From Gibbula magus (taxonomy: Eukaryota > Mollusca > Gastropoda > Trochida > Trochidae), in NCBI GenBank assembly GCA_936450465.1, contig OW388300.1:52839535-52903534 (forward strand): a stretch of 64,000 nt of DNA. Direction: 5' to 3'. This document shows positions 49,901-57,939 of the stretch, in pieces. The translations under genes were made by a program, and so were the position numbers. How positions within the stretch are numbered: position 1 is the first letter of the stretch; each line of letters starts with the position of its first letter. The notes below the pieces were generated by a model. That model made no database searches. It was not told the origin of the DNA and saw only the letters and a program-made list of their open reading frames with translations.

Positions 49901-52900
49901 GTGAATGTAGAACTATAGAATGTGAGTTAACTGATTGTTGACTTTGACATAATCTGAAAAAATCAACAATGATGTTGAACAGCAGAAAATCTATGCTTAT
50001 TTTCACTGTCATTTCGATTTCTCCTCAATTTAACGCGCACCACTGAACTCCGCTGTACTGCACTATGATGTAGCCTGTTTTATTACTCAATCGTGGTGAG
50101 ATCACTCATTAGATAACAATGACTTGCTTACACACATGTGTGATACCATAGCTTGCTGCCGTAACGTCATAATCGGCTCGTGACGTCATAGTCGTTTTTG
50201 GTTGACATCACAATGTTAGCCACGTGACTGAAATAGCTGGTGACCTTTTTGCAAATGAACGTCACTAAAACGATTTTCTTGCAATTCAGTGCTATTTACA
50301 TCATTGAGTAATAAATAAAACACTAAACAATGTCCCGTTTGATAACATGTCTATGAAACTTGTGAATGGAATCGGTATTTAACTCCCTTTCGCTCATTAA
50401 AATACCAAACCATTCACTCGTTTTATAAACATGTTATCAAACGGGACATCGTTTAGTGTTCTAAATGTATTAATGAATACGGCATAATAACAAATTTAAA
50501 TTGGTTCCAATGGCAAACTTTATTTGAAGACATCCATTTCCTGTGAAGAGGCAGGATGGAAACGTTGATATCTTTATTTTCAATTTGCGTCACATTAATT
50601 TGTATTATTTGACACAATTATCATTCTTCTATATTTTCCAGCTAACTAACCCGGAGTGGAAACTTCCAACCAACTGCAGTGTTTTTGTTAATACTATTAA
50701 AGGCCAAGGTAAGAATTCATTCTTTGTTTGCCTTGATGTCAGCTTCTCTACCAGCATCCCTATCCAAACAATTAGAGAAACCCCTCATTACCTTCAAAAC
50801 TGAATTGAAATATCAGAGTCGCAGACCGTATAAAACAAAAATTCAAATGACTTAGCATTGGCATAGAAATTTCAAACTTTCAGTCTAACATCGTTTGTAA
50901 AAGGGAGAGAGTGCAGATTGGTATGTCTATGGGTGTGATGTTTGTTGAGGGTGATGTAGCAGGGTAACAGGATTTGGTTTGATGGAGGGGTGATGTGGAG
51001 TGTGATGTATGTTGTGTATATTTCAGCACAAAAGGACCTGGTGTCCCTGAGTGTGATGTATGTTGTGTATTTTTCAGCACAAAAGGACCTGGTGTCCCTG
51101 AGTGTGATGTATGTTGTGTATATTTCAGCACAAAAGGACCTGGTGTCCCTGAGTGTGATGTATGTTGTGTATGTTTCAGCACAAAAGGACCTGGTGTCCC
51201 GGAGTGTGATGTATGTTGTGTATGTTTCAGCACAAAAGGACCTGGTGTCCCTGAGTGTGATGTATGTTGTGTATATTTCAGCACAAAAGGACCTGGTGTC
51301 CCTGAGTGTGATGTATGTTGTGTATATTTCAGCACAAAAGGACCTGGTGTCCCTGAGTGTGATGTATGTTGTGTATGTTTCAGCACAAAAGGACCTGGTG
51401 TCCCTGAGTGTGATGTATGTTGTGTATATTTCAGCACAAAAGGACCTGGTGTCCCTGAGTGTGATGTATGTTGTGTATATTTCAGCACAAAAGGACCTGG
51501 TGTCCCTGAGTGTGATGTATGTTGTGTATGTTTCAGCACAAAAGGACCTGGTGTCCCGGAGTGTGATGTATGTTGTGTATGTTTCAGCACAAAAGGACCT
51601 GGTGTCCCTGAGTGTGATGTATGTTGTGTATTTTTCAGCACAAAAGGACCTGGTGTCCCTGAGTGTGATGTATGTTGTGTATATTTCAGCACAAAAGGAC
51701 CTGGTGTCCCTGAGTGTGATGTATGTTGTGTATATTTCAGCACAAAAGGACCCGGTGTCCCTGAGTGTGATGTATGTTGTGTATATTTCAGCACAAAAGG
51801 ACCTGGTGTCCCTGAGTGTGATGTATGTTGTGTATATTTCAGCACAAAAGGACCTGGTGTCCCTGAGTGTGATGTATGTTGTGTATGTTTCAGCACAAAA
51901 GGACCTGGTGTCCCTGAGTGTGATGTATGTTGTGTATATTTCAGCACAAAAGGACCTGGTGTCCCTGAGTGTGATGTATGTTGTGTATATTTCAGCACAA
52001 AAGGACCTGGTGTCCCTGAGTGTGATGTATGTTGTGTATGTTTCAGCACAAAAGGACCTGGTGTCCCTGAGTGTGATGTATGTTGTGTATATTTCAGCAC
52101 AAAAGGACCTGGTGTCCCTGAGTGTGATGTATGTTGTGTATATTTCAGCACAAAAGGACCTGGTGTCCCTGAGTGTGATGTATGTTGTGTATATTTCAGC
52201 ACAAAAGGACCTGGTGTCCCTGAGTGTGATGCAGCAGGAGAACCCAGCCTTCACCTCACTCTACAGCTCCATGCCTAGCCTCGGTACGGGTATCGGATAT
52301 GGGGTCAGTACATTGCTTCCATTATCATAGTACATATAATATTCCATAAGGTACAAAGATACAAGCCCCACAAATAATTAACATGAATAAGAAAATATTT
52401 CTTATTTTGAAACTTAGTGTCTAAAAAAGATTGGTTCATTTGCTATTCTTACAACCCATGCATGATTGGGTATGTTGATGTTGCAGTTCAGTAGCATGAC
52501 GGCGAGTGTTGCTACCCAGAGTGTGACCAGTCCACAGCAAGGCGCTGCCTCTCATATCCCTCAGTCAACCCAGGCCAGACTACGGGGTGCAGTCTCCAGC
52601 ATAGATGCTCCATTCTTTTCCTCAAGTCATGGCAGTTTGCAGGGATCAGTAGACATTCTAAGCAGTCTTCAAGTGACAAGCCCATCCAACCGTCTTATTG
52701 ACGAGGGCACCCGAGAATTAATGGCTGCTGATATGAGTTTCAGTGCTTTGTATATGCATGAGATGAGAAATAGACGTAACCGACATGTAGTAGATAGCAG
52801 TGACGACATGCGATCCCGGTTTGGTAGACAGGACAGTAATACTGCACACACCTCACCTCACACTCCCTCTATGCCAGAGATAGAGGAGCAGCCTGTGGAG

Positions 52901-52954
52901 GAGGAGATAGACACAAGTGCTGTTGGTGAGAACAAGCTTCACAAGTCCTGCTGA
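25947..52954 (+). CDS. ATG9: Autophagy-related protein 9 (ATG9), 20 coding exons
   Basis: Coding exons: 25947-26067, 26469-26577, 27180-27335, 27839-27974, 28428-28530, 29670-29769, 30123-30172, 30352-30436, 31779-31878, 34793-34833, 36862-36924, 39459-39533, 40053-40162, 47416-47456, 48096-48230, 48803-48982, 49409-49492, 50642-50708, 52200-52303 and 52487-52954 (2328 nt, 775 residues, phases all consistent). The N-terminus keeps a YxxL sorting motif (YQAL, residues 8-11) like the human YQRL. Hydrophobic segments lie near residues 75-95, 130-150, 295-320 and 375-405, with a re-entrant pair after 475. Signature blocks include ENLDEFFNRVY, ARLYLRHFNEVDHEF, AHIHYMPSHWNGNAH and DFFRNFTVEVVGVGDVCSF. 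ATG9 is a trimeric phospholipid scramblase on Golgi/endosome vesicles that supplies membrane to the growing autophagosome. The acceptor of exon 52200 is one of 24 tandem copies. A GGTGAG donor at 52925 may replace the listed stop. A SINE touches the first acceptor. Confidence 0.93.
26744..26897. mobile_element. 154-bp MITE, copy 2, in an ATG9 intron
   Basis: Same family and length as 16159-16312 (CAGGGATCGACACTCGC start, CCCCTG end). It is flanked by AAGAT at 26739-26743 and 26898-26902. Confidence 0.75.
28577..28668. repeat. Hairpin inverted repeat in an ATG9 intron
   Basis: Arms TTTCGAAGCTATCTTTGCGC...AGTCGTAAGT and ACTTATGACT...GACAGCTTCGAAAA pair over about 35 bp with a short loop. MITE-like; no target duplication identified. 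Confidence 0.6.
29935..30027. repeat. Hairpin inverted repeat in an ATG9 intron
   Basis: CATTCTCTTCCCACAGAGGT at the left pairs with ACCTCTGTGGGAAGAGAATG at the right; an inner TTCAGAT/ATCTGAA pair extends the stem. Non-coding. Confidence 0.7.
30484..31705 (+). repeat. Dispersed repeat family A, long copy split by a MITE
   Basis: Starts CTCATTAAGCCTGAAAGGCC, then GGCGTCC/CGTCCGTC words. It continues with several internal repeats of TTCTAAATTGTAGATTTGGT and GACCCCA..CCCAAATA, and ends with CTGATGAGCTACAGAGC. Positions 30842-31286 are a later insertion. Non-coding, in the intron between ATG9 exons 30436 and 31779. Confidence 0.7.
30842..31286. mobile_element. 445-bp fold-back element with 10-bp target duplication, nested in repeat A
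   Basis: Ends CAGTCTGATTAAAAT and ATTTTAATCAGACTG are perfect inverted repeats; the similarity of the arms extends about 85 bp (both contain GCATCTACCGGGATACGAAC). Direct repeats CCCCATGACC lie at 30832-30841 and 31287-31296. They match the normal repeat-A text CCCCATGACCCC, so the empty site can be reconstructed. A 10-bp duplication suggests a Mutator-like origin. No transposase. Confidence 0.82.
32233..34693. mobile_element. 2.46-kb non-autonomous TTAA-flanked DNA transposon
   Basis: Bounded by TTAA at 32233-32236 and 34690-34693, with perfect 15-bp inverted ends CTCATTAACGCCGAG. The outside flanks (..CTCATCAGGCC and AGGCCAGATGGGC..) rejoin into an intact family-A repeat with a single TTAA, which proves insertion. 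TTAA duplication is typical of piggyBac and Kolobok transposons. The left end carries three to four copies of CAGCGAGAGACG; the interior has a 45-bp direct duplication (33724-33768 and 33826-33868). No transposase ORF is seen, so it would depend on an enzyme supplied elsewhere. Confidence 0.85.
35146..35291. repeat. G/C-homopolymer hairpin element
   Basis: Inverted ends CTAGCGGATCCAGG / CCTGGATCCGCCCTTG enclose G- and C-homopolymer runs (G16, then blocks of C). It resembles a common invertebrate MITE type. The flanks share AATTTG, a possible target duplication. Confidence 0.6.
35524..36708. mobile_element. 1.2-kb non-autonomous hAT-like element
   Basis: Inverted ends CAGTGTTCCCG and CGGGAACACTG. 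Direct repeats CTCAGAC at 35517-35523 and 36709-36715 (7 bp exact; 8 bp with one mismatch). Subterminal palindromes around ATACCGGTCC occur at both ends. The CAGTG terminus and 8-bp-type duplication fit hAT transposons. No transposase ORF. Confidence 0.75.
37154..39405 (+). mobile_element. tRNA-like SINE (family S2) expanded by an internal minisatellite
   Basis: Starts GCATGGTGGTGTAGTGGTCA (A-box-like), then a degenerate B box (GTGCGAATCC) and CTGGGCAAGGCACTTCATCA. The 3' part, CTTTGAGCATGCTCATGCAT followed by GGATAGTGCTATACA, lies at 39371-39405. The element is flanked by AATTGAA at 37147-37153 and 39406-39412. Nearly all the sequence between the two parts is the 34-bp tandem array. Confidence 0.75.
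37302..39379. repeat. 34-bp minisatellite, about 60 copies
   Basis: Unit ACTTTGAGCAATTACTTCAG followed by GGCAATAGTTGTGC. Variants are CTCAGG/TTCAGG, GCGATAG/GCAATAG and two copies shortened to GCACTAACAATTAC. It sits inside SINE S2 and ends 80 bases before an ATG9 exon. Confidence 0.95.
39640..39985 (+). repeat. Dispersed repeat family A, degenerate copy
   Basis: CTCATGAAGCCTGAAGGGCC, AGATGGGCTTATGGCAT and, at the far end, CTGATGAGCTACTGAGCC. Non-coding, in an ATG9 intron. Confidence 0.6.
40243..40384 (+). mobile_element. SINE S1, 5' half (interrupted by DIRS element)
   Basis: AGGGGGCAGGATAGCACAGT...GGTTCGAATCCCGCC (A and B boxes), then ...GCAATGCTACACTGA. The rest of the SINE resumes at 46944. 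The target duplication TCTTGCTGTGT is found at 40232-40242 and, beyond the other half, at 47089-47099. Confidence 0.88.
40385..40600 (+). repeat. DIRS left terminal inverted repeat
   Basis: Begins (GA)TTCTTTTTCAGAAGGGATCC and includes GGGACGTAACTCTAATCTCA near its inner end. It is the reverse complement of 46709-46919 with very few differences. Confidence 0.9.
41165..43086 (+). pseudogene. DIRS Gag-like protein, interrupted by a stop and a frameshift
   Basis: Open from 41165 to a TAG at 42311-42313, then open again in the same frame from 42314. Residues near the N-terminus show a cysteine/histidine block (CTGCKARLPPADKHDRC..C..H) usual in DIRS Gag proteins. It is followed by a basic K/G-rich stretch and a long S/P/T-rich low-complexity region. 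After the TAG, text such as AEFRAHEDTFRNGAQQLK continues the same protein. Near a G8 run at about 42981-42988 the frame seems to shift, because a basic tail (KKKYKGKGKKGHFRGG) ending at TAG 43084-43086 lies in another frame. There is no ATG at the 5' end: the frame opens after a TTGACTTGCAG acceptor-like site (41179), and a short upstream exon may supply the start. Confidence 0.7.
43143..45232 (+). pseudogene. DIRS reverse transcriptase-RNase H (and DIRS-specific C-terminal domain), frameshifted
   Basis: From 43143 to about 44525 one frame encodes the reverse transcriptase: FLVPKKDGGFRPILNLKYLN, DWLSSIDLKDAYLHVPMHP, FGISTAPRVFTK and the catalytic YLDDW (about 43818). The RNase H part has QTDASLSGWGGVL (about 44311), an ELRAV glutamate and EMDNQTALSYILKQ. 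After KQ the frame changes. The continuation SPSLLQESWQFLLWCDQ, YLPGVDNVRADALSRR (last RNase H aspartate) and LLVLVAPLWTAQSWFP lies in the frame that ends at 45232. A small non-multiple-of-three deletion at about 44520-44530 explains this. The long overlapping frames nearby are shadows. Confidence 0.85.
44548..46116 (+). CDS. DIRS tyrosine recombinase
   Basis: The recombinase domain is readable from about 45030 to the stop at 46114-46116. It shows the phage-integrase-type catalytic set: arginine in LASGRRVGDIHAMS (about 45535), HSVR (about 45937), a tryptophan in AAIWSRPSTF and the nucleophile tyrosine in IRHYQLD (about 46044). The enzyme integrates the circular cDNA without target duplication. 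The first ~160 codons overlap the RNase H region in another frame, so the true start is uncertain and probably lies in the downstream half of this overlap. The catalytic region has no visible lesion. Confidence 0.85.
   Translation: MAVPTVVRPVQHSGGSCLSPGSGQRPCGRLVSAHPNTSRVDARPGDIRNYLPVVRVVPGGSVCVRDDESDTCVLLKNTRSKGSSQRRLRDRLVGQSTVGVPSGTSDPQGSFSVDQSTSSPPSACGATLDGSELVPVRSQVSRAASCTVTLETRHTISGRGTTPESQDSVGGLATVQNRLQESGIPARVADTILASRRDSTNLQYEDRWACYARWCGDRGLLDPFSTDLVTVLEFLQSRLDAGLAASTVRGYSTAISAFHIPVDGALLGSHPLVQRFLAGVDRIRPVVRRISPTWDLSIVLDWLSGPGFRDLNSLSLQLLTWKTAFLVALASGRRVGDIHAMSADPELTVFHRDRVSIRLPDSYRPKVDHSFHVTAPIELPTLMQPASSGSTGNQAHILDVCKVLKIYIKRTRAIRKDQQLFCCYGGSKPFLPASKQSISRWIMSAIVMGYVHKGLEAPGQLKAHSVRAVATSKAFAAALPIEEICSAAIWSRPSTFIRHYQLDRHSRERARFGQLVLSGGQS
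46351..46373. repeat. G homopolymer run in DIRS 3' region
   Basis: About 22 consecutive G between the recombinase stop and the internal complementary region; a likely sequencing and assembly weak point. Confidence 0.85.
46575..46671 (+). repeat. DIRS internal complementary region
   Basis: Contains the reverse complements of both element ends back to back: ACCCCAAGGAGGATCCCTTC and GAAAAAGAATC from the left end, then GAACCAACCTGCAGAGGTTG and GATTCTTTGAAGGGATCC from the right end. It is thought to template completion of the circular DNA intermediate. Confidence 0.88.
46709..46943 (-). repeat. DIRS right terminal inverted repeat
   Basis: Reverse complement of 40385-40600 plus about 25 bases of extension ending GCAGGTTGGTTC. 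Confidence 0.9.
46944..47088 (+). mobile_element. SINE S1, 3' half
   Basis: Resumes at GAATTTCAGCATAGTACCAC, exactly where the 5' half stops (..CTACACTGA), and ends GCGTTGAACGCCAACTC. The target duplication TCTTGCTGTGT follows. Confidence 0.88.
49046..49400 (+). repeat. Dispersed repeat family A, degenerate copy
   Basis: Has the CATTTGGTCTTTCGTGTTAA-type head, GTCTGTCTGTCCATCCATCC and ATTGTAAATTGTAATTATTG. Non-coding, in the intron before ATG9 exon 49409. Confidence 0.45.
49463..49845 (+). repeat. Eight-copy array made from an ATG9 exon end and its splice donor
   Basis: The last ~28 bases of ATG9 exon 49409-49492 (AAGACAGAGCTGAGTCTTAT GCACTTTCAT), the donor GTAAGT and the following intron bases are repeated in 43- or 57-bp units. 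Three of the eight copies keep a full CAT|GTAAGT or CAT|GTAAGTAC donor (after 49492, 49721 and 49778). The other copies have lost 14 bases around the donor and read GCACTTTTCAGCAC or a degenerate form. Confidence 0.9.
50322..50462. repeat. Hairpin inverted repeat in an ATG9 intron
   Basis: ACACTAAACAATGTCCCGTT TGATAACATG pairs with CATGTTATCAAACGGGACAT CGTTTAGTGT, with a further GAATGG/CCATTC inner pair. A looser inverted pair (TTTTATTACTCAAT near 50080 and ATTGAGTAATAAATAAAA near 50303) flanks it on the left. Confidence 0.75.
51001..52230 (+). repeat. 24-copy, 51-bp array of an ATG9 splice acceptor and exon start
   Basis: Each unit holds TGTATGTTGTGTATATTTCAG|CACAAAAGG... and runs to GAGTGTGATG. 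The AG|CA acceptor recurs from 51026/51027 to 52199/52200, a distance of 1173 = 23 x 51, so no unit has gained or lost a base. Substitutions are few: ATATTTCAG/ATGTTTCAG/ATTTTTCAG, CCTGAG/CCGGAG, one ACCCGG. Copies group as a trimeric pattern (A, A, G at the variable tract base). The frame is open through all copies in the ATG9 phase, encoding AQKDLVSLSVMYVVYIS (17 residues) per unit. Confidence 0.97.
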
Positions 52955-52999
52955 CCCCCAGCTTCGTATTTTCCCCCTTTCCCCAGCTACACTTCTTCA

Positions 53000-53762
53000 T
53001 ATGCCTCCCCATCATCCACTTGACCTCTTTCTATGCTTTCCCATCACCCAGCTGACTGCTATGTTCCCCCATGCCCCACTTGACCTCTTCCTATGTTCCT
53101 CCATCACTAACATGACCTCTTCCTATGTTCCCCCACCCCCCACATGACCTCTTCCTATGTTCCCCCATGCCCCACTTGACCTCTTCCTATGTTCTTCCAC
53201 CACTAACATGACCTCCTCCTATGTTCCCCCAACCCCCACATGACCTCTTCCTATGTTCCCCCATGCCCCACTTGACCTCTTCCTATGTTCCTCCATCACT
53301 AACATGACCTCTTCCTATTTTCCCCCACCCCCCACATGACCTCTTCCTATGTTCCCCCACCCCCCACTTGACCACTTCCTATGTTTCCCCACCCCCCACA
53401 TGACCTCTTCCTATGTTACCCCACCCCCCACATGACCTCTTCCTATGTTCCCCCACCCCCACATGACCTTTTCCTATGTTCCCCCATGCCCCACTTGACC
53501 TCTTCCTATGTTCCTCCATCACTAACATGACCTCTTCCTATGTTCCCCCCACCCCCCACATGACCTCTTCCTATGTTACCCCACCCCCCACATGACCTCT
53601 TCCTATGTTCCCCCAGACCCCCACATGACCTCTTCCTATGTTCCCCCATCATCCACATGACCTCTTCCTATGTTCCCCCACCCCCCACATGACCTCTTCC
53701 TATGTTCCCCTATCAATCATAAGACCTCTTCCTATGTTCCCCCACCCCCCACATGACCTTGT
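53000..53762. repeat. About 33-bp minisatellite, roughly 22 copies
   Basis: Unit ACATGACCTCTTCCTATGTT followed by CCCCCACCCCCC, with CATCACTAAC and CATGCCCCACTT variants alternating. It begins about 45 bases after the ATG9 stop. Confidence 0.93.
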
Positions 53763-54164
53763 GTACGCTGTTCGAGACTTTTCACTATTTAATGCCAGGT
53801 GCTAGCAAGTTTCTCACTGCATTCAGCAATAGGCCCTGGATTAGCATGTGTATTTGAAGTCATAATAGAAACTATTTTTGTGTTACCTCATAATAGCCCA
53901 AAGGAGCATTGTTGCTTTATCGGATCCATGTTTGTTTTTTGTCCATCACTTTTTACTGTTGGCTTGATTATTATGAATTTTAAAAGATCCTTTTATGCTG
54001 ATTGGTGATAAACAACAGCGAAATACTTTTATTATTTTGTTTTAGATAGGCTTAAAATACAGGTCATATTAATGTATAGACTTGAGCAAATATTGTTCAT
54101 GGAGTCTGTTTTTTGTCCCCACTGCAACTTGAAACAAGGGACTATGCATTCAGCGTGATTCGAT

Positions 54165-54310
54165 TGTCCGTCCGTACATATTTAGCTCTATAAGGAGGGA
54201 TTTTAAATTGTGTTTGGTGACTGGGCGATGGCTTATTATTTGATTTGTTAGTTTTTAGCTTATACCTGATGAGCTACATAGCCAATGGCCCTATTTTTAT
54301 GAATTAGTGC
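54165..54310 (+). repeat. Dispersed repeat family A, fragment
   Basis: TGTCCGTCCGTACATATTTA, GGGATTTTAAATTGTG and CTGATGAGCTACATAGCCAA in the same order as in the longer copies. Confidence 0.5.
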
Positions 54311-55822
54311 ATGAATCATTGCACCCAATGAATACAAATTTTGTGACTTTGACCACTTATGAACTTTACTTTTGTGTATATCTCATGAAGCATTGCTATC
54401 AATGTCTTCACAACTAAGTTCTTAAAGCGATTTATCATCCAAAAACTCCTTAAGAACTCTTGGCAATGGTTGAAAATGTTTTTTTGTCGTCATCGTCAAA
54501 ATAATCTTAGGCCTCAATCAAGATAAACAATCCAAAAGGTGAGCATGGCTGACTAATACCCCCAACCCTTCATGTGCAATCTCTTTCATTCTACCTATGA
54601 GAATATGGAGAAAAAGTCATATCGATCTGTAAAAAGTATATTAACATGATTTGATGAAGCTTCATCAGATTAATACATTTGTAAAATGTATTTTGTAAAT
54701 ATCAGTGTCCACTTTAAAACATATTTGAGTCTCCGTCATATAGAGAGGGAGGATTTTAAAAATTAGGAGCTAAGATTATGAAATGAATTGAGAAAATAAA
54801 TTCTCAAAACCGCTTGTTATTTGCTTTCCTAGGTAGAAGTAGGTAGGTAGAAGGTTTGTGTAAAGTATGAAAATAGTTGGATGAATAGTTTTTCTACAAT
54901 TTTTCCGTCAGACAAATTTAGATTTCTGAAAACAACTGTACAAAATCCTGAAATTCATAAAAAAAAAATTAAAAACATCACAAAATCTATTGTAATTTGT
55001 AACTGCATCTTTCCTAGTGTAGATGATTCGTGAAAATGAATCAGAAGTATAGTTTTTCTTTAATCAGTCAGACAAATTTAGATTAAGAAAAAAAAACGTA
55101 AGTACAAAATATAGAAATTTATGAAAGGATTTTAAAAATCACTAGTAATTTAGCAGTGCACCTATCCTAGTAATGTAGAAAATGTGTGCAAAATTTGAAA
55201 AGAATCGGATGAATGAGTTTTTCTGTAATTGGTCAGACAAAAAATGTCCTCAGATTGACGCATGAAATCCTTGGTATTACTGCTGTAGTAACACAAGTAC
55301 AAAGATCATCCAAAAATGTTATTTATTGAGCAGTCTATTTTAACATATTTTGTTCAAAATCTAAAAAGTGAAGTGGTCAGAATATAAAGCTGGCATCCTG
55401 TGACTAATTTTAGGATTAGTGATTAAAGTATGATTGATTGTTCAAATATTATATACTTTGAAATGACCCTCTCATTGTTGGTATTATGGACAGCAGGGTG
55501 GCTAGTGCGGAGTGAACCATGGGACATTTCTTAATATTTAATTTGTGTATATAATATTGGTATTCTGTAAATATGTTTAGGCTATTTATTTTAGGCACCT
55601 TAAACACCTCTTTTGTAGTTTTGTTGTATGCTTTTATGAGTTTATTTGCATACATGACAGGACAGTTTCTGATTTCTGTTGTTTTGATTTGTTAGAATAT
55701 CACAGGTAGCCCTTTTCTCACAACCTTTCTGCCAGTAAAACCTTCTAGTCATGAGTGCCTTCTGAAGAAGTTTCCAGTTAGGTAGCCACATTTTGAATAG
55801 ACATTTCTACAAGACAACAGCC

Positions 55823-55945
55823 ATGGTTCACTAGTTCCAGCCGATGCTCGCAGATTTCCCTGCAATGCATAGCCACCATGCAATAACTCTGGTAGCCGTG
55901 ATATAAGTAAAATACTCATGAAAACGGCCTTATATCTCACCCCAC
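55823..55945 (+). mobile_element. SINE S1, 3' fragment
   Basis: AGCCATGGTTCACTAGTTCC...GCTCGCAGATTTCCCTGCAA...AAAACGGCCTTATATCTCA matches the 3' half of the 58232-58549 copy. The tRNA-like head is absent. Confidence 0.75.
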
Positions 55946-57184
55946 AGTACTGAGACTGCTTTGTCAAAACCTTGAACACATCTCAGCACGTTGACGACCA
56001 TGTGTAGAGCTACAAGCCCTGACATTCACTATGGCAACCGAGGACAGTAACTCTTATCCCAATGTGGGTAGACACCTAGGTTCAAAGCTTGTACATTTGG
56101 TCCTGAATTTGGGTTACAAAACTGTAAAGAGTGTATGTTACGGTTTGCATTGCTGTGCTGGACATTACTGCTTGATGAGTTGCATCATATACAAATAGTT
56201 AGCAAGTAATTCTTTATTGTGAACATAAACGTTTCCGAGTATATGCTTACTCCTTCATCAGGGGGATCAAACTAATGAAAGTTAGTATATATACTCAGAA
56301 ACTTTTGGTATGTTTACAATTATGTATTCCACTTCCTAATTACCTTCAAAGATTCAATTATGAAGAATTGATGCATGTAAATCAATTCCTTGACATGTAT
56401 TCACTTTCCCTTACTGGTCTCTGTATTGAATATCAAGCTTTTGCTATTTATGTAAATATTTGTGTATATTGTATACTATGTAAATACAGTTGTGAATAAG
56501 TTTGTAATTCTTATTTAAATAAATAATATTCATTTAACATTCATGTTGCTTTATTTGTATTGTCATGTTATACCTGATGAGCTACAGAGCCAATGACTCT
56601 AATTCTAATTCGACTTAAGGAAAGGCAGTTCGTTATCATTGGTGTGGTAAAGAGCAAGTGGATTACACAGCCAGTGAATAAAATATTTTAAGTGTCTTTT
56701 ACCCAATTATTTATTGTGCTCCATGCATGGAATTGGGCTTGTTTGAAGCTGATATAATTAAGACCATTAGTATATATTTTGGACATTTACATTGACATAA
56801 TTGCATCATAGTCATAAAAGGGACCCTACTTTTAATTGCACGCCTGCCATGCTCTTATTTTTTTTTACCTTGACAGAACAACAAAGAGTGAGGTGAAACA
56901 GACAATTTTATTACATGTATGGGCTTTGGAGGTTCTCTGGTGTGTATGAGGGCGTGGCCCGGATTGAAAAAGTTTAAATGTAAAATGATTTGACATATGA
57001 TCAGATAACAATGGTGGTATACATACAAGACATACTGGTAAAAGGAGGAAATAATAAACCAAGGAAAATGTAATAGATATAATATACATGTATGATAAAA
57101 TAGTGTGAATGAAATTTAATTCTCTGACAAGTCCAACCAGGGATGCAGAAATCTGTCTATTTGCCAGACAGGTCCGATTGTGTA

Positions 57185-57360
57185 CAGTCAAGCCACGATA
57201 ATCCGGCCACCGATAATCCGAATCTCGCAGTTTCCGAACGTAGGAAGATGTAACCAAACTTATCTCTTTAGTAGTCCTCAGTACTCAGTAATCCGAACAT
57301 TTCACAATAAAAACGTTTTTGATGAAAAACGGAAGCGTTCGGATTATCGAGGCCTGACTG
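57185..57360. mobile_element. 176-bp pogo/Tigger-like MITE
   Basis: Inverted ends CAGTCAAGCCACGATAATCC and GGATTATCGAGGCCTGACTG, flanked by TA on both sides (57183-57184 and 57361-57362). A TA duplication and CAGTCAA..GATAATCCG ends are typical of pogo/Tigger-derived MITEs. Non-coding. Confidence 0.85.
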
Positions 57361-57939
57361 TATTCAGTTTGTCCGAATTGAAAATTGATCTGTCGGTGTC
57401 TGTCCAACTACATTAAACAATTTTTAATTAGAAGGAGTAGGGTTTTGAAATTAAGTCTCAATCAATCAAAAATCATATTCCCAAAGTTTTAGCTTTCTAG
57501 CATTAATAATAATAACAAGGATACTTAAACCAGGCTGAACTCCATGCCACAAAAGGTGGCTCAAAGCACACACACATTATTACACAAGTAAGGACCAACA
57601 TCGCTCCTTTTTCTCACTGTATGCAACCTCGCTACCAATTGAGGCGCTTTCAGGTTATCTCCCACATTGCAAGTACCAAAATGCACTGCTGGGTGAATAG
57701 AAACGCAATTTGATAAAGTCACTTGCCCAAGGTAATGCATGTTTCACAACTCATGTCTCTGTGGGACTGGGAATCAACCCTTCAAATCGTGAGTTTATCC
57801 AGCAATGGAGCGGGTAACCCTAGTATTTGGCGAGCCGTGCCGTGCCGATTCTTGCTGAACTTCACTGATGCCATGCAAAGTACAACGTGTCACTCAGGTG
57901 CCATTACCTGTTCTTGGGGAGAATTGGTTTAAAGATTTT

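Noticed and set aside
50872..52254. 460- and 440-residue reverse-strand frames over the 51-bp array
   Set aside because: Shadows of the in-frame 51-bp repeat; the real coding strand is ATG9 on +.
50995..52278. Cysteine-rich + strand frame (FSTKGPGVPECDVCCVC repeats) resembling a repeat protein
   Set aside because: Out of phase with ATG9 and generated by the same tandem unit.
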